From the NCBI RefSeq assembly GCF_002295065.1, contig NZ_NSGG01000001.1, positions 396,553 through 460,552 on the forward strand: a DNA stretch of 64,000 nucleotides. The letters are read 5' to 3'. Within the stretch, counting starts at the first letter, position 1, and every line of letters starts with the position of its first letter. This document shows positions 45,290-57,105 of the stretch, in pieces. The stretch comes from Mesorhizobium sp. WSM3859 (lineage in GTDB: Bacteria > Pseudomonadota > Alphaproteobacteria > Rhizobiales > Rhizobiaceae). The position numbers and the translations under genes are program-made. The notes under the pieces were generated by a model. The model saw nothing but the letters and a program-made list of their open reading frames with translations. It was not told the origin of the DNA and did no database searches.

Positions 45290-47262
45290 CAGAGCATCAT
45301 CCAGGTGACGAGAGCGGCCACACCGATCAGCATGGCGAAGGCGTAGTGGTACAGATAGCCGGTCTGCAGCTTGACGACGCGGTTGGTGACATCGATGACG
45401 CGCGCCGAGATGCCGTCGGGCCCGAGGCCGTCGATAATCGTGCCGTCACCGGTCTTCCACAGGAACCTGCCGAGGCGCTTGGCCGGCTGCACGAACAGGA
45501 AGTCGTAGAGCTCGTCGAAATACCACTTGTTGAGCAGGAAGCCGTAGAGCAGGCGGTGGTTGGCGGCGACGCTTCGCGGCAGTTCCGGCGAGCGGATGTA
45601 GAACTTCCAGGCAACCGCAAGCCCGATCACCATGGCGACAAACGGCGCCAGTTCCACCCAGAGCGGCAGCTCGTGGATCTCGTGCAGGATGTGGTTGTCC
45701 GTCAGCGTGAACAGCGACGCTTTCCAGAATTCGGCATAGCCCTCGCCGATGAAGGCGCCGTGGAAGATGATGCCCGCGAACAGCGCGCCGGCTGCCAGCA
45801 CATAGAGCGGCACCAGCATCACCGGCGGCGATTCATGGACATGGTGCATGACTTCGTGGCTGGCGCGCGGCTCGCCGTGGAAGGTCATGAAGATCAGGCG
45901 CCAGGAGTAGAAGCTGGTGAAGCAGGCAGCGACCACCAGCAGGATGAAGGCGAAGCCGGCGACCGCATTGTGGCTGGCGAAGGAGGTTTCGATGATGGCG
46001 TCCTTCGAGAAGAAGCCGGCAGTGCCGATCACCGTCGCTGGGATCCCCACGCCCGTCAGCGCCAGCGTGCCGACGATCATCATCCAGTAGGTGGCGGGGA
46101 TCAACTTGCGCAGCCCGCCCATCTTGCGCATATCCTGCTCGTCGGACACGGCATGGATGACCGAACCGGAGCCGAGGAACAGCAGCGCCTTGAAGAAGGC
46201 ATGCGTGAACAGATGGAAGATCGCCGCGCCATAGGCGCCAACGCCGAGCGCCACGAACATGTAGCCGAGCTGCGAGCAGGTCGAATAGGCGATGACGCGC
46301 TTGATGTCGTTCTGGACCAGGCCGACGGTCGCCGCGAAGAAGGCGGTGAAGGCGCCGATGAAGGTGACGACGGTCAGCGCCGTGTGCGACAACTCGAACA
46401 GCGGCGACAGCCTCGCCAGCATGAACACGCCGGCGGTCACCATGGTCGCGGCATGGATCAGCGCGGAGACCGGTGTCGGGCCTTCCATGGCGTCCGGCAG
46501 CCAGGTGTGCAGCGGCACCTGCGCCGACTTGCCCATGGCGCCCATGAAGAGCAGCAGGCAGACGACGGTCAGCGCCGTCTGCTTGTCGAGCGCATAGCCG
46601 AGGAAAGTAAGCACGGCGGCGCCGGGAGGCGCGCCTTCGGCCGGCAGGAACGACGCCGCATTGGCAAACACGGTGCTCAGGTTGACCGAGCCGAACAGCA
46701 CGAACACGCCGAAGATGCCGAGCGCGAAGCCGAAGTCGCCGACGCGGTTGACGACGAAAGCCTTGATCGCCGCGGCATTGGCCGACGGCTTCTTGTACCA
46801 GAAGCCGATCAGTAGATAGGAGGCGAGGCCGACGCCTTCCCAGCCGAAGAACATCTGGATGAGGTTGTCGGCGGTCACCAGCATCAGCATGGCGAAGGTG
46901 AAAAGCGACAGATAGGCGAAGAAGCGCGGCCGATTCGGATCGTGGTGCATGTAGCCGATCGAATAGATGTGAACCAGCGCCGAAACGGTGTTGACGACGA
47001 CCAGCATCACCACCGTCAGCGTGTCGACCCTGAGCGCCCAGGAGGCGTCGATGCCGCCCGACTGGATCCAGCGCAGCACCGGCACGGTGAAAACCTCGCC
47101 GTGGCCGAAGCCGACGGTGAAGAAGGCGACCCAGGACAGGATAGCCGCGATCACCAGGAAGCCGGAGGTAATGTATTCGGAAGCCTTGGCGCCGAGTGAA
47201 TTGCCGAACAGGCCGACAATCAGGAAGCCGAGCAGCGGAAGGAAGACGATAGCCTGATACAT
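45289..47262 (-). CDS. nuoL: NADH-quinone oxidoreductase subunit L
   Basis: A 657-residue polytopic subunit. [20 protein letters not shown] and [20 protein letters not shown] are the antiporter motifs; the long C-terminal helix region (after about residue 510) is present. ATG 47262 ([11 protein letters not shown]) has GGGAA 7 nt upstream; an in-frame TTG at 47277 overlaps nuoK and is less likely. Confidence 0.96.
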   Translation of the reverse strand: MYQAIVFLPLLGFLIVGLFGNSLGAKASEYITSGFLVIAAILSWVAFFTVGFGHGEVFTVPVLRWIQSGGIDASWALRVDTLTVVMLVVVNTVSALVHIYSIGYMHHDPNRPRFFAYLSLFTFAMLMLVTADNLIQMFFGWEGVGLASYLLIGFWYKKPSANAAAIKAFVVNRVGDFGFALGIFGVFVLFGSVNLSTVFANAASFLPAEGAPPGAAVLTFLGYALDKQTALTVVCLLLFMGAMGKSAQVPLHTWLPDAMEGPTPVSALIHAATMVTAGVFMLARLSPLFELSHTALTVVTFIGAFTAFFAATVGLVQNDIKRVIAYSTCSQLGYMFVALGVGAYGAAIFHLFTHAFFKALLFLGSGSVIHAVSDEQDMRKMGGLRKLIPATYWMMIVGTLALTGVGIPATVIGTAGFFSKDAIIETSFASHNAVAGFAFILLVVAACFTSFYSWRLIFMTFHGEPRASHEVMHHVHESPPVMLVPLYVLAAGALFAGIIFHGAFIGEGYAEFWKASLFTLTDNHILHEIHELPLWVELAPFVAMVIGLAVAWKFYIRSPELPRSVAANHRLLYGFLLNKWYFDELYDFLFVQPAKRLGRFLWKTGDGTIIDGLGPDGISARVIDVTNRVVKLQTGYLYHYAFAMLIGVAALVTWMML

Positions 47263-47273
47263 GATGGTTCCCG

Positions 47274-47582
47274 TCAACCCTTCATCGCGCTCACGTCTTC
47301 GACCGCGATGGAGCCGCGGTTGCGGAAGAAGACGACAAGAATGGCAAGACCGATCGCGGCTTCGGCGGCTGCGACCGTCAGCACGAACAGGGCGAACACC
47401 TGTCCGACGAGATCATGCAGCGCCGCCGAGAAAGCGACGAAGTTGATGTTGACCGCAAGCAGGATGAGCTCGACCGACATCAGGATGACGATGATGTTGC
47501 GGCGGTTCAGGAAGATGCCGAACACGCCGAGCGTGAACAGGATCGCCGATACGGTCAGGTAATGTGCAATGCCGACGACCAT
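47274..47582 (-). CDS. nuoK: NADH-quinone oxidoreductase subunit K
   Basis: A 102-residue protein with three membrane segments. [20 protein letters not shown] and the buried Glu in [14 protein letters not shown] are the conserved features. It begins 1 nt after the nuoJ stop. Confidence 0.95.
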   Translation of the reverse strand: MVVGIAHYLTVSAILFTLGVFGIFLNRRNIIVILMSVELILLAVNINFVAFSAALHDLVGQVFALFVLTVAAAEAAIGLAILVVFFRNRGSIAVEDVSAMKG

Positions 47583-47583
47583 C

Positions 47584-48204
47584 TCAGATGCCCTCGCCCG
47601 TTTTAACCTTGCGGATTTCCATGCCCGTCGCCGGCGTGCGGGCGACCTGCGCGGCGATCGACTGCCGCTTGACGCCTTCCTTGTGGCGCAGCGTCAGCAC
47701 GATGGCGCCGATCATGGCGACCAAGAGCACCAGGCCGGAAATCTGGAAATAATAGAGGTAGTCCGTATAGAGGATGTCGCCGAGCGCGGCCGTATTGGAC
47801 CGCGTGGCAAGATCCGGCGTGGCCTTGGCGACCGTCGAGGCAAGCTGCGGCGCAAATGTGTAGCCACCGAGCACGATGATCAGCTCCGCCGCCAGGATCA
47901 ACCCGACCATCGCGCCGATCGGCGCATATTGCAGCGCGCCCTGCTTCATCTCGGCGAAGTCGACGTCGAGCATCATGACGACGAATAGGAACAGCACCAT
48001 CACCGCGCCGACATAGACCACGAGCAGGATCATCGCCAGGAACTCGGCGCCGGTCAGCATGAACAGGCCGGCGGCGTTGAAGAAGGTGAGGATCAGGAAC
48101 AGCACGGAGTGCACGGGGTTGCGCGACGAAATGACCATGAAGGCCGACGCCACGGCGATAAAGGCGAAGAGGTAGAAAAAAGCCGCCTCTAATCCAGTCA
48201 GCAT
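47584..48204 (-). CDS. nuoJ: NADH-quinone oxidoreductase subunit J
   Basis: A 206-residue protein with five membrane segments; [20 protein letters not shown] and [19 protein letters not shown] are the family core. A 127-bp gap separates it from nuoI, the largest unfilled gap in the membrane-arm half of the operon; nothing recognisable lies there. Confidence 0.94.
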   Translation of the reverse strand: MLTGLEAAFFYLFAFIAVASAFMVISSRNPVHSVLFLILTFFNAAGLFMLTGAEFLAMILLVVYVGAVMVLFLFVVMMLDVDFAEMKQGALQYAPIGAMVGLILAAELIIVLGGYTFAPQLASTVAKATPDLATRSNTAALGDILYTDYLYYFQISGLVLLVAMIGAIVLTLRHKEGVKRQSIAAQVARTPATGMEIRKVKTGEGI

Positions 48205-48331
48205 GGGATTCCCCGGGTTCCTGTCGGATTGGACATTCGCCCTCTCCGTTGTCTCTGGCTTGGTTCCGCCTCCGGTACCGAAGCCGCGTGTTCCTTAGAC
48301 GAGGGCCCTCGCCCCGTCCATGCGTCAAATG

Positions 48332-48823
48332 TCAGCGATACGCCGAGTCCAGCGCGATGTTGCGCGCCAGCTCCCGCTCCCAGCGATCGCCGTTCGCGAG
48401 CAGCTTTTCCTTGTTGTAGTAGAGCTCCTCGCGCGTCTCGGTCGCGAATTCGAAATTCGGCCCTTCGACGATGGCGTCGACCGGGCAAGCTTCCTGGCAG
48501 AAGCCGCAATAGATGCACTTCACCATGTCGATGTCGTAGCGCACCGTGCGGCGCGTGCCGTCATTGCGGCGCGGGCCGGCCTCGATGGTGATCGCCTGCG
48601 CCGGGCAGATCGCTTCGCACAGCTTGCAGGCGATGCAGCGTTCCTCGCCGTTTGGATAGCGGCGCAGCGCATGCTCGCCACGGAAGCGCGGGCTGATCGG
48701 CCCCTTCTCGTGCGGATAGTTGATCGTTTCCTTCGGCGCGAAGAACTGACGCATCGACAGGAAGAAGGCGCTGACGAAATCCTTCAGCAGCAGCGATTTT
48801 GCGGCCTGGGCCAGAGCGGACAT
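48332..48823 (-). CDS. nuoI: NADH-quinone oxidoreductase subunit I
   Basis: A 163-residue ferredoxin-like subunit with two 4Fe-4S motifs: [16 protein letters not shown] and [16 protein letters not shown]. It passes electrons to the N2 cluster. ATG 48823 overlaps the nuoH stop by one base; a longer frame from 49081 is within nuoH. Confidence 0.96.
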   Translation of the reverse strand: MSALAQAAKSLLLKDFVSAFFLSMRQFFAPKETINYPHEKGPISPRFRGEHALRRYPNGEERCIACKLCEAICPAQAITIEAGPRRNDGTRRTVRYDIDMVKCIYCGFCQEACPVDAIVEGPNFEFATETREELYYNKEKLLANGDRWERELARNIALDSAYR

Positions 48824-49866
48824 CACGCAAACCCCGTGATCTTGAGGAAGGCCGCGGTGGCCACGACCATGAACAGCGAGATTGGCAGGAACACTTTCCA
48901 GCCCAGCCGCATCAGCTGGTCGTAGCGGTAGCGCGGCACAAAAGCCTTCACCATCGAGAACATAAAGAACATCAGGCAGATCTTCAGCACGAACCAGATC
49001 ACGCCCGGGACCCAGGTGAAGGGCGCGAAATTGAACGGCGGCAGCCAGCCGCCGAGGAACAGAATGGTCGCCAGCGCGCACATCAGGACGACGGCGACAT
49101 ACTCGCCGAGGAAGAAGAGCAGGAAGGGCGTCGACGAATATTCAACCATGTGGCCGGCGACGAGTTCCGATTCCGCCTCCACCAGGTCGAAAGGCGGGCG
49201 GTTCGTCTCGGCGAGCGCCGAGATGAAGAACACCACGAACATCGGCAGCAGCGACAGCCAATGCCAGTCGAGGAAGGTGTTGGGTAGGCCGAGCCGCGTG
49301 CCGAGACCATCCTGCTGCGACATGACGATGTCGGAGAGATTGAGCGAGCCGACGGTGAGCAGCACGGTGACGATGACGAAGCCGATCGAGACTTCGTAGG
49401 ACACCATCTGCGCGGCCGAACGCAGCGCGCCGAGGAACGGATATTTGGAATTCGACGCCCAGCCGCCCATGATCACGCCATAGACCTCGAGCGAGGAGAT
49501 GGCGAAGACATAGAGAATGCCGACATTGATGTTGGCGATCGCCCAGCCCTCATTGACCGGAATGACCGCCCAGGCCGAAATCGCCAGCACCGCCGACACC
49601 AGCGGCGCCAGAAGGAACACGCCCTTGTTGGCGCCCGATGGGATCACCGGCTCCTTGAAGACGAATTTCAGAAGGTCGGCGAAGGCCTGCAGCGTTCCCC
49701 ACGGACCGACGACGTTCGGCCCGCGGCGCAATTGCACCGCTGCCCAGATCTTGCGGTCGGCATAGAGCAGGTAGGCGACGCCGATCAGAAGCACGACGAT
49801 CAGCACGACCGACTTTAAGAGGATTAGCAGCGCCGGCAGCACGTAAATCGAGAGGAAAGTATCCAT
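48823..49866 (-). CDS. nuoH: NADH-quinone oxidoreductase subunit H
   Basis: A 347-residue subunit of eight membrane segments; [20 protein letters not shown] and [20 protein letters not shown] are the quinone-site loop signatures. Start 49866 (MDTFLSIYV) is 2 nt after the nuoG stop; the frame from 49914 runs into nuoG. Confidence 0.96.
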   Translation of the reverse strand: MDTFLSIYVLPALLILLKSVVLIVVLLIGVAYLLYADRKIWAAVQLRRGPNVVGPWGTLQAFADLLKFVFKEPVIPSGANKGVFLLAPLVSAVLAISAWAVIPVNEGWAIANINVGILYVFAISSLEVYGVIMGGWASNSKYPFLGALRSAAQMVSYEVSIGFVIVTVLLTVGSLNLSDIVMSQQDGLGTRLGLPNTFLDWHWLSLLPMFVVFFISALAETNRPPFDLVEAESELVAGHMVEYSSTPFLLFFLGEYVAVVLMCALATILFLGGWLPPFNFAPFTWVPGVIWFVLKICLMFFMFSMVKAFVPRYRYDQLMRLGWKVFLPISLFMVVATAAFLKITGFA

Positions 49867-49868
49867 GC

Positions 49869-51950
49869 TTATTCCGCCGCCTGCTTGAAGCCGCTCTTGG
49901 CCAGCGCCGAGCATTCAGCCATCACGGCCGACGCCCGCGCGATCGGGTTGGTGAGATAGAAGTCCTTCACCGGCGAGGTGAAGGTTCCCTTGTTCAGCCG
50001 GCCACCGAGCTTCGCCACCTTGGCGATGTCGTCACCGCTGCCCGCCTGCACCTGGTCGATGCGGGCGAGATGCGGGAATTCCCCATAGAGCTTGGCGCGC
50101 AACTGCGCCAGCGAATCGAAGGGCAGCTTCTTGCCGACCACATCCGAAAGCGCCCGCAGGATCGCCCAGTCCTCGCGCGCCTCGCCGGGAGCGAAACCGG
50201 CGCGGTTGGTCTGCTGCACGCGGCCTTCCGTGTTGACATAGGTGCCCGACTTTTCGGTGTAGGCGGCTGCCGGCAGGATGACGTTGGCGCGGTGCGCGCC
50301 GGCATCGCCATGCGTGCCGATATAGACGACGAACGCGCCCCCGGTCCTGGCCATGTCGATCTCGTCGGCGCCGAGCAGGAAGAGCACGTCGGTGTCGCCC
50401 AGCATGCCGGCGACGTTCTTGCCGCCCTCGCCCGGCACGAAGCCGACATCGAGGCCGCCGACGCGTGCCGCCGCATTGTGCAGCACCGCAAAGCCGTTCC
50501 ATTCGGCGGTGACCGCGTTGACGGCGGTTGCGAGCTTTGCCGCCTGGCCGAGCACCGCAGTACCATCCGTGCGCGCCAGCGCGCCCTGGCCGACGATGAT
50601 CAGCGGATGCGTGGCCTTGCTCAGCACCTCGAAGAACTTGCCGTTGCCGTCGGCAAGACTCTTCAAGGATTCCGGACCGGCGCCGATGAGCTCGTAATCG
50701 TAGCGTGTGTCGCCGATCTCGCCGATGACGCCGACCGGCAGATTGCCGACGCGCCAGCGCTTGCGGATGCGGGCGTTGAGCACAGAAGCCTCGAAGCGCG
50801 GATTGGCGCCGATGATCAGCACCGCATCGGCCTGCTCGATGCCTTCGATGGTCGGGTTGAAGATATAGCTGGCGCGGCCGAGCGACGGATCGAGCGCGGC
50901 GCCATCCTGGCGGCAGTCGATGTTCTTGGAGCCGAGCGCGCTCGTCAGAAGCTTCAGCGCATAGATCTCCTCGACCGCGGCGAGATCGCCGGCGATGGCG
51001 CCGATCCGCTCCGGCGCCGTCTTGCCGACCTCATCCTTGATCGCCGCGAAGGCTTCCGCCCAGCTTGCCGGAACGAGCTTGCCGTTCTTGCGAACATATG
51101 GCCGGTCGAGGCGCTGCGTGCGCAGGCCGTCCCAGATGAAACGGGTCTTGTCGGAGATCCACTCCTCGTTCACCTGTTCGTTGACGCGCGGCAGAATGCG
51201 CATCACTTCACGGCCTCGGGAGTCGACGCGGATCGCCGAGCCGACGGCGTCCATGACGTCGATCGATTCCGTCTTGGTCAGCTCCCACGGCCGCGCCTGG
51301 AAGGCGAACGGCTTGGAGGTCAGCGCGCCGACCGGGCAAAGGTCGATGACATTGCCCTGCAACTCCGACGTCATCGCCTGTTCGAGATAGGTGGTGATCT
51401 CGGCATCCTCGCCACGGCCGATCAGGCCGAGCTCGGAAATGCCGGCGACTTCGGTGGTGAAGCGGACGCAGCGCGTGCAGTGGATGCAGCGGTTCATCAC
51501 CGTCTTGACCAGCGGGCCGATATATTTGTCTTCGACCGCGCGCTTGTTCTCGTGATAGCGCGAGGAATCGACGCCGAAGGCCATCGCCTGGTCTTGCAGG
51601 TCGCACTCGCCGCCCTGGTCGCAGATCGGGCAATCGAGCGGATGATTGATCAGCAGGAACTCCATCACGCCTTCGCGGGCCTTCTTGACCATCGGCGTGT
51701 TGGTAAAGATTTCCGGCGGCTCGCCATTCGGGCCGGGGCGCAGGTCGCGCACGCCCATGGCGCAGGACGCCTGCGGCTTGGGCGGGCCGCCTTTCACCTC
51801 GATCAGGCACATGCGGCAATTGCCGGCGATCGACAGCCGCTCATGGAAGCAGAAGCGCGGCACTTCCGCGCCGGCGTCCTCGGCCGCCTGCAGCAGCGTG
51901 TAATGGTCGGGTACCGTGATCTCTTTCCCGTCGACCTTCAGCTTTGCCAT
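49869..51950 (-). CDS. nuoG: NADH-quinone oxidoreductase subunit G
   Basis: A 693-residue iron-sulfur subunit. Early cysteines ([20 protein letters not shown] and CLIEVKG) bind 2Fe-2[19 protein letters not shown] and [18 protein letters not shown] bind the 4Fe-4S clusters. The remainder is a molybdopterin-oxidoreductase-like domain without molybdenum. Start 51950 ([11 protein letters not shown]) follows a short gap after the phasin-like gene. Confidence 0.95.
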   Translation of the reverse strand: MAKLKVDGKEITVPDHYTLLQAAEDAGAEVPRFCFHERLSIAGNCRMCLIEVKGGPPKPQASCAMGVRDLRPGPNGEPPEIFTNTPMVKKAREGVMEFLLINHPLDCPICDQGGECDLQDQAMAFGVDSSRYHENKRAVEDKYIGPLVKTVMNRCIHCTRCVRFTTEVAGISELGLIGRGEDAEITTYLEQAMTSELQGNVIDLCPVGALTSKPFAFQARPWELTKTESIDVMDAVGSAIRVDSRGREVMRILPRVNEQVNEEWISDKTRFIWDGLRTQRLDRPYVRKNGKLVPASWAEAFAAIKDEVGKTAPERIGAIAGDLAAVEEIYALKLLTSALGSKNIDCRQDGAALDPSLGRASYIFNPTIEGIEQADAVLIIGANPRFEASVLNARIRKRWRVGNLPVGVIGEIGDTRYDYELIGAGPESLKSLADGNGKFFEVLSKATHPLIIVGQGALARTDGTAVLGQAAKLATAVNAVTAEWNGFAVLHNAAARVGGLDVGFVPGEGGKNVAGMLGDTDVLFLLGADEIDMARTGGAFVVYIGTHGDAGAHRANVILPAAAYTEKSGTYVNTEGRVQQTNRAGFAPGEAREDWAILRALSDVVGKKLPFDSLAQLRAKLYGEFPHLARIDQVQAGSGDDIAKVAKLGGRLNKGTFTSPVKDFYLTNPIARASAVMAECSALAKSGFKQAAE

Positions 51951-52022
51951 TCGCCTCAAACCTCTGCGGATGTCCGCAATCCATCTTCCGGGCGCGGTTT
52001 GCACCGCGCCCGGCTTTTCAAA

Positions 52023-52703
52023 TCACTTCGCGGCGAGCGCCGCCGCCTGCGCAGTCCAGTCGTCGCGGCCTATGCGGCCAGCAAGCGACAGATAATCTTC
52101 CACCCAGGCGATCTCTTGCGACGTCCAGGCCGCGATCTGCTCATAGGTCCAGATCCCGAGACCGTTGAGCACCTTCTCAAGTTTCGGTCCGATACCCGAA
52201 ATCGCCTTCAGGTCCGACGGCTTCGCCGGCTTGTCGACGGCCCTCGGTTGCCTGAAATCCTCGGGCATCAACCCGGTCGCTGCCGGTTGGGCGACAATAT
52301 CGGCCCCAGTCGCGTCGAGCGCCTTCTCGGTCGCGTTTGCCGTGATGTCGGTCACGTCCCGGGCAAAGGTCTGCGCCTCGGCGATCAGCGTCTCGGTCGC
52401 CTTGCGCGCCTTGGACGCGTTGGCGGCCGCTTCGCTCTGCGCCTCGAGATCGTCGAGGAAGGGTTGGAACATGCGCTGCGACGCTTCCAGCGCGCCGGTG
52501 AAGGCGCCCATCCACATGCCAACGGCATGGTTGGCAAAACCGATGCCGAGCGCCGACATCGCCGCCGCGCCCGCGACCGGATGCGCCAGAAGGTTGACGG
52601 CGCTGGCCATCTCCGTCGGCATCATCTTGGTCAGGTCCTGGTTCATCTTCTCGAGCTGGTCCAAATCAGGCATGAACGGATAGGGTATCGAATACGGCGC
52701 CAT
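52023..52703 (-). CDS. Phasin-like protein with NuoE-type helix-hairpin-helix tail
   Basis: A 226-residue protein inserted between nuoF and nuoG. Residues about 15-130 are amphipathic helix, with phasin-like character (LAHPVAGAAAMSALGIGFAN, then ASQRMFQPFLDDLEAQ). The C-terminal ~70 residues (SGIGPKLEKVLNGLGIWT, then WVEDYLSLAGRIGRDDW) closely match the C-terminus of the NuoE in this operon. Rhizobia often carry such a gene here, annotated loosely as NADH-ubiquinone dehydrogenase. It probably associates with complex I or with NuoE, but its function is unknown. Confidence 0.75.
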   Translation of the reverse strand: MAPYSIPYPFMPDLDQLEKMNQDLTKMMPTEMASAVNLLAHPVAGAAAMSALGIGFANHAVGMWMGAFTGALEASQRMFQPFLDDLEAQSEAAANASKARKATETLIAEAQTFARDVTDITANATEKALDATGADIVAQPAATGLMPEDFRQPRAVDKPAKPSDLKAISGIGPKLEKVLNGLGIWTYEQIAAWTSQEIAWVEDYLSLAGRIGRDDWTAQAAALAAK

Positions 52704-52778
52704 AGAAATCTCCTGGTCGTTTCTTCGTATGCCCCGCCCCTGCTTTCCGTCTCGGGCTTGCGCCCGTATTTCGAAGTC

Positions 52779-54083
52779 TTATTCCGCCGCCACCATCACC
52801 GGCTCGACCCGGTGCGCGTTGCGCGAAAACTCGTCGATACGGCGTTCCACCTCGCCGCGGAAATGCCGCATCAGGCCCTGGATCGGCCAGGCCGCCGCGT
52901 CCCCCAGCGCGCAGATCGTGTGTCCCTCGACCTGTTTGGTGACGTCGAGCAGCATGTCGATCTCGCGCTTCTGCGCTTCGCCGCGCACCAGCCGCTCCAT
53001 CACCCGCCACATCCAGCCGGTGCCTTCGCGGCACGGCGTGCACTGGCCGCAGCTTTCATGCTTGTAGAAGTAGGAGAGCCTGGCGATCGCCTTCACGACA
53101 TCGGTCGACTTGTCCATGACGATGACGGCCGCCGTGCCGAGGCCGGATTTGAGGTCGCGCAGCGCGTCGAAATCCATCGGCGCGTCCATGATCTGCTCGG
53201 CCGGCACCAGCGGCACCGAAGCGCCACCCGGAATGACCGCGAGCAGATTGTCCCAGCCGCCGCGGATACCGCCGCAATGCGTCTCGATCAGTTCCCGGAA
53301 CGGGATCGACATCGCTTCTTCGAAGGTGCACGGATTGTTGACGTGGCCGGAGACGCAGAACAGCTTGGTGCCGGCATTGTTCGGCCGGCCGAAGGACGAG
53401 AACCAGGCGGCACCCCGACGCAGGATGGTCGGCGCCACAGCGATCGATTCGACGTTGTTGACGGTCGTCGGGCAACCATAAAGGCCGACATTTGCCGGGA
53501 ATGGCGGCTTCAGCCTGGGCTGGCCCTTCTTGCCTTCCAGGCTTTCGAGCAGCGCCGTCTCCTCGCCGCAGATATAGGCGCCGGCGCCGTGATGCATATA
53601 GACGTCGAAATCGTAGCCCGAGGTGTTGCCCTTGCCGATCAGCTTGGCCGCGTAAGCCTCGTCGATGGCGCGCTGCAGCGCCTCGCGCTCGCGGATGAAC
53701 TCGCCGCGCACATAGATGTAGGCGGCGACCGCGCCCATGGCGAAGCCGGCGACCAGCGCGCCTTCGACCAGCGTGTGCGGGTCGTTGCGCAGTATGTCGC
53801 GGTCCTTGCAGGTACCGGGCTCTGATTCGTCGGCATTGATGACCAGATAACTCGGACGGCCGTCGCTCTGCTTGGGCATGAACGACCATTTCAGCCCGGT
53901 CGGGAAGCCTGCGCCGCCGCGGCCACGCAGGCCGGACGCCTTCATCTCGTTGACGATCCAGTCACGCCCCTTGGCGATGAGGCCGGGCGTATCGTCCCAA
54001 ATGCCGCGCGACTGCGCGCCGGCCAGCGACGTGTCGAACAGGCCGTAGATGTTGGTGAAGATGCGGTCTTTGTCCTGAAGCAT
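52779..54083 (-). CDS. nuoF: NADH-quinone oxidoreductase subunit F
   Basis: A 434-residue NADH- and FMN-binding subunit. [20 protein letters not shown] is the NADH/FMN site, [17 protein letters not shown] the second FMN motif, and [15 protein letters not shown] with the later [13 protein letters not shown] binds the N3 4Fe-4S cluster. It is the electron entry point. It follows nuoE by 10 nt. Confidence 0.96.
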   Translation of the reverse strand: MLQDKDRIFTNIYGLFDTSLAGAQSRGIWDDTPGLIAKGRDWIVNEMKASGLRGRGGAGFPTGLKWSFMPKQSDGRPSYLVINADESEPGTCKDRDILRNDPHTLVEGALVAGFAMGAVAAYIYVRGEFIREREALQRAIDEAYAAKLIGKGNTSGYDFDVYMHHGAGAYICGEETALLESLEGKKGQPRLKPPFPANVGLYGCPTTVNNVESIAVAPTILRRGAAWFSSFGRPNNAGTKLFCVSGHVNNPCTFEEAMSIPFRELIETHCGGIRGGWDNLLAVIPGGASVPLVPAEQIMDAPMDFDALRDLKSGLGTAAVIVMDKSTDVVKAIARLSYFYKHESCGQCTPCREGTGWMWRVMERLVRGEAQKREIDMLLDVTKQVEGHTICALGDAAAWPIQGLMRHFRGEVERRIDEFSRNAHRVEPVMVAAE

Positions 54084-54093
54084 TTGTCGTCCC

Positions 54094-55434
54094 TCAGACC
54101 GGCTTCTTGCCGAAGACGCGGATGTATTCGGCGACGCCGCCCTTGGCGAGCGCCTTGGCCTGCTTCACCCAGTCGTCACGTTCGATGCGGCCGCGGAAAT
54201 TGAGATAGCCGTCGACCCATTCACGCTCGGCCTTCTTCCAGGCGGCGACCTGCGCGAAGGTGTAGATGCCCAGCGTATGCAGGGTCGTTTCAATCTTCGG
54301 CCCGACGCCGGAGATCAGCTTGAGATCGTCGACCGTCGCCGGGCGCTCGATGCCGGCCGGCCGGTTCTTGTCCTCGAGCGAAGGTTTTGCCGTCTTGGCG
54401 ACCGGCTGCTTGGTTTCCGGCGCCTTGAAGGCGGCGGCCGGTTCGGCCTTGTTCTTCGGCCCGCTGCGCGGCTTGGAGACCGCCTCGACTTCCGGAGAAG
54501 CCTGATTGGCATTGGCCGCCGAATGGCGCGGCGCCCGGACGCTGGCCGCCTTCTCGGTGGCCGGAGCGACCTTGACCGGCGACGGCGTCGCCAAGGCCGG
54601 GCTGGTCTCGGACGCATCGGTCTTCGGCTTGCCGGATTTAGACGGCGCAATCGGGCCGGAAGCTGGCGGCGCGGCGGGTGCCGGAGCCGCGGGCGCGGTG
54701 GAAACAGGTGCCGCCTGCGAGACGACATTGGCGGCGGCCGCAGCCGGCGCTGCCGCAGCGGCATCCTTGGCCGCCTTCGCGGCAGCCTTGGCTTCCTTGT
54801 CGCGCGTCGACTTCAGGATCGCCTTTTCGCTGGTCAGCGTCTTCAAACCGCCGGCCGGCTCGGAGCCGTGGCGGCCGTTCTGCGGACCGGGCTTCACCTC
54901 GGCGCCCTTGCCGACATCGTAGAGATCGATGATCTCGGCCAGGCGCTCCGGCGTCAGGTCTTCAAACGTGTCCTTGAAGATCATGACCATTGGCGCGTTA
55001 ACGCAGGCGCCGAGGCATTCGACCTCCTCCCACGACAGCGTGCCCTTGTCGTTGGTGTGGAACTGGTCGTGATGGATTTTTGACCGGCACACATCCATCA
55101 GCGCTTCCGAACCGCGCAGCATGCAGGGCGTGGTGCCGCAGACCTGGATATGGGCGCGCGTGCCGACCGGATTGAGCTGGTACTGCGTGTAGAAGGTCGC
55201 GACCTCGAGGCCGCGGATGCGCGGCATGCCGAGCATGTCGGAGATCGTCTCGATCGCCGCCTTGGTGACCCAGCCTTCCTGCTCCTGCGCGATCATCAGC
55301 AACGGGATGATGGCCGACTGTTCGCGTCCCTTTGGGTATTTGGCGATCCACTGCTGAACCGCAGCCTCATTCGCCTTGCTGAAGGCGAAGGAAGCTGGCT
55401 GGACGCTGGCATCTGCGAGGCGGCGGACTGACAT
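54094..55434 (-). CDS. nuoE: NADH-quinone oxidoreductase subunit E, with long C-terminal extension
   Basis: A 446-residue NuoE, far longer than the ~165 residues of the E. coli protein. Residues about 1-195 are the thioredoxin-like 2Fe-2S domain ([16 protein letters not shown] and [15 protein letters not shown] carry the four cysteines). Residues about 215-360 are Ala/Pro/Lys-rich and low complexity. The end ([18 protein letters not shown], then [17 protein letters not shown]) is a helix-hairpin-helix unit shared with the gene at 52.0-52.7 kb. The start shares one base with the nuoD stop. Confidence 0.93.
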   Translation of the reverse strand: MSVRRLADASVQPASFAFSKANEAAVQQWIAKYPKGREQSAIIPLLMIAQEQEGWVTKAAIETISDMLGMPRIRGLEVATFYTQYQLNPVGTRAHIQVCGTTPCMLRGSEALMDVCRSKIHHDQFHTNDKGTLSWEEVECLGACVNAPMVMIFKDTFEDLTPERLAEIIDLYDVGKGAEVKPGPQNGRHGSEPAGGLKTLTSEKAILKSTRDKEAKAAAKAAKDAAAAAPAAAAANVVSQAAPVSTAPAAPAPAAPPASGPIAPSKSGKPKTDASETSPALATPSPVKVAPATEKAASVRAPRHSAANANQASPEVEAVSKPRSGPKNKAEPAAAFKAPETKQPVAKTAKPSLEDKNRPAGIERPATVDDLKLISGVGPKIETTLHTLGIYTFAQVAAWKKAEREWVDGYLNFRGRIERDDWVKQAKALAKGGVAEYIRVFGKKPV

Positions 55435-56624
55435 TAGCGATCGACCTCACCAAACACGATGTCGAGGGAGCCAAGCACGGCGGTGACGTCGGCCAACATG
55501 TGGCCGCGGCACAGGAAGTCCATGGCTTGCAGATGCGCGAAACCGGGCGCGCGCAGCTTGCAGCGGTAGGGTTTGTTGGTGCCGTCGGAGACCAGATAGA
55601 CGCCGAACTCGCCCTTCGGCGCCTCGACGGCCACATAGACCTCGCCGGCCGGCACGCGGTAGCCCTCGGTGTAGAGCTTGAAGTGATGGATTAGCGCTTC
55701 CATCGAGCGCTTCATCGCCGCGCGCTTCGGCGGCACCACCTTGCCGTCCAGGTTCGACACCGGGCCGGCGCCTTCCTTGCCGAGCAACAGATCGACGCAC
55801 TGGCGCATGATCTTGGCCGACTGGCGCATCTCTTCCATGCGCACCAGATACCGGTCGTAGCAGTCGCCGTTCTTGCCGATCGGGATGTCGAAATCCATCT
55901 CGGAATAGCATTCGTAAGGCTGCGATTTGCGCAGGTCCCAGGCGGCGCCCGAGCCGCGCACCATCACGCCCGAAAAGCCCCAGGCCCAGGCATCGGCCAG
56001 CGACACCGTGCCGATATCGACATTGCGCTGCTTGAAGATGCGGTTGCCGGTCAAGAGCGCGTCGAGATCGTCGATCGACTTCAGGAACGGGTCGATCCAC
56101 TTGCCGATGTCCTCGACCAGCTTCTGCGGCAGGTCCTGGTGGACGCCGCCCGGGCGGAAATAGGCCGCATGCATGCGCGAACCGCTAGCGCGCTCGTAGA
56201 ACACCATCAGCTTTTCGCGTTCGACGAAGCCCCAAAGCGGCGGCGTCAGCGCGCCGACATCCATCGCCTGCGTCGTCACATTCAAGATGTGCGACATGAT
56301 GCGGCCCATCTCGGAATAGAGCACGCGTATCAACTGGCCGCGCTTCGGCACCTCGATGCCGAGCAGTCGCTCGGCAGCCAAAGCGAAGGCATGTTCCTGA
56401 TTCATCGGCGCGCAATAGTCGAGCCGGTCGAGATAAGGCACGGCCTGCAGGTAGGTCTTGGCCTCGATCAGCTTCTCGGTACCGCGGTGCAGCAGGCCGA
56501 TATGCGGATCGACGCGATCGACAACCTCGCCGTCGAGCTCCAGCACCAGGCGCAAAACGCCATGCGCCGCAGGATGCTGCGGACCGAAGTTGATGTTGAA
56601 GTTGCGGACGGAGGTTTCAGCCAT
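55434..56624 (-). CDS. nuoD: NADH-quinone oxidoreductase subunit D
   Basis: A 396-residue 49-kDa-type subunit. [20 protein letters not shown] and [20 protein letters not shown] form the quinone site; the hydrogenase-like fold continues to the C-terminus. Its ribosome site is preserved although a repeat arm and an extra gene lie just upstream. Confidence 0.96.
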   Translation of the reverse strand: MAETSVRNFNINFGPQHPAAHGVLRLVLELDGEVVDRVDPHIGLLHRGTEKLIEAKTYLQAVPYLDRLDYCAPMNQEHAFALAAERLLGIEVPKRGQLIRVLYSEMGRIMSHILNVTTQAMDVGALTPPLWGFVEREKLMVFYERASGSRMHAAYFRPGGVHQDLPQKLVEDIGKWIDPFLKSIDDLDALLTGNRIFKQRNVDIGTVSLADAWAWGFSGVMVRGSGAAWDLRKSQPYECYSEMDFDIPIGKNGDCYDRYLVRMEEMRQSAKIMRQCVDLLLGKEGAGPVSNLDGKVVPPKRAAMKRSMEALIHHFKLYTEGYRVPAGEVYVAVEAPKGEFGVYLVSDGTNKPYRCKLRAPGFAHLQAMDFLCRGHMLADVTAVLGSLDIVFGEVDR

Positions 56625-56644
56625 CGTGGCGCCTCTGGCGAAGA

Positions 56645-57105
56645 GTCAGTAGTGAGTAGTGAGTAGTGATCATCAATCTCAATGCCTGCTTCATTCCGCC
56701 TGCTTGGCCTGCACGGTTCTGATCAGAGATCGCGTCATTTTTCCAATCTCTTCGCACCACAGTAGCAGTTCAGTCTCGTTGTCTCTTTCCAGCATACCGA
56801 TCCGGCACGCCAGCAATATGTGCGTTTCCAGTTCCTTCAATGAACCCTGCGCCATGCGCAGAAATTGAACGAACGAACCTCTATTCTCACGACCGTACCC
56901 TTCAGCGATGTTCGCGGCGATCGAAACCGCCGAGCGGCGCATCTGGGAGGTCATTCCATAGATCTCGTCTCTCGGAAAACCTTTGGTGATGCGATAACAA
57001 TCCTCGGCAAGTACCATTGCCGATTGCCACACCACCAAGTCACGATAAGATTCGATCCGCTTTCCCAATTCCTTCCCTACTGACTACTCACTACTTCCCT
57101 ACTCA
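56645..57105. mobile_element. Putative inserted unit: TAGTGAGTAG repeats flanking a four-helix-bundle gene
   Basis: The left arm (about 56645-56670, CAGTAGTGAGTAGTGAGTAG) and right arm (about 57076-57105, CTACTGACTACTCACTACTT) are inverse repeats around one small gene. The outer end of the right arm contains the nuoC TGA stop; the left arm stops about 20 nt before nuoD, sparing its ribosome site. No transposase is encoded, so movement would need a helper. The same arms without a gene lie at 39.62-39.74 kb. Confidence 0.55.
56691..57068 (-). CDS. Four-helix-bundle protein (23S rRNA intervening-sequence protein family)
   Basis: A 125-residue protein with the family sequence IESYRDLVVWQSAMVLAEDC, QMRRSAVSIAANIAEGYGRE and LELE-like ending (GSLKELETHILLACRIGML). 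Homologues sit in rRNA intervening sequences and, as Avd, in diversity-generating retroelements, where they bind RNA. Here it lies between nuoC and nuoD, same strand, flanked by inverted repeats. The start is uncertain: the only candidate matching family length is a TTG at 57068 close behind GGGAAGG. Confidence 0.88.
   Translation of the reverse strand: MGKRIESYRDLVVWQSAMVLAEDCYRITKGFPRDEIYGMTSQMRRSAVSIAANIAEGYGRENRGSFVQFLRMAQGSLKELETHILLACRIGMLERDNETELLLWCEEIGKMTRSLIRTVQAKQAE

Noticed and set aside
50070..53825. 1251-codon open frame on the plus strand opposite nuoG-nuoF
   Set aside because: It is the antisense shadow of two high-GC genes with intact cofactor motifs; its translation lacks any recognisable domain and is rich in His/Arg/Asp typical of such shadows.
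56645..57105. Diversity-generating retroelement
   Set aside because: Only an Avd-like four-helix-bundle gene is present; no reverse transcriptase, template repeat or variable repeat is seen nearby.
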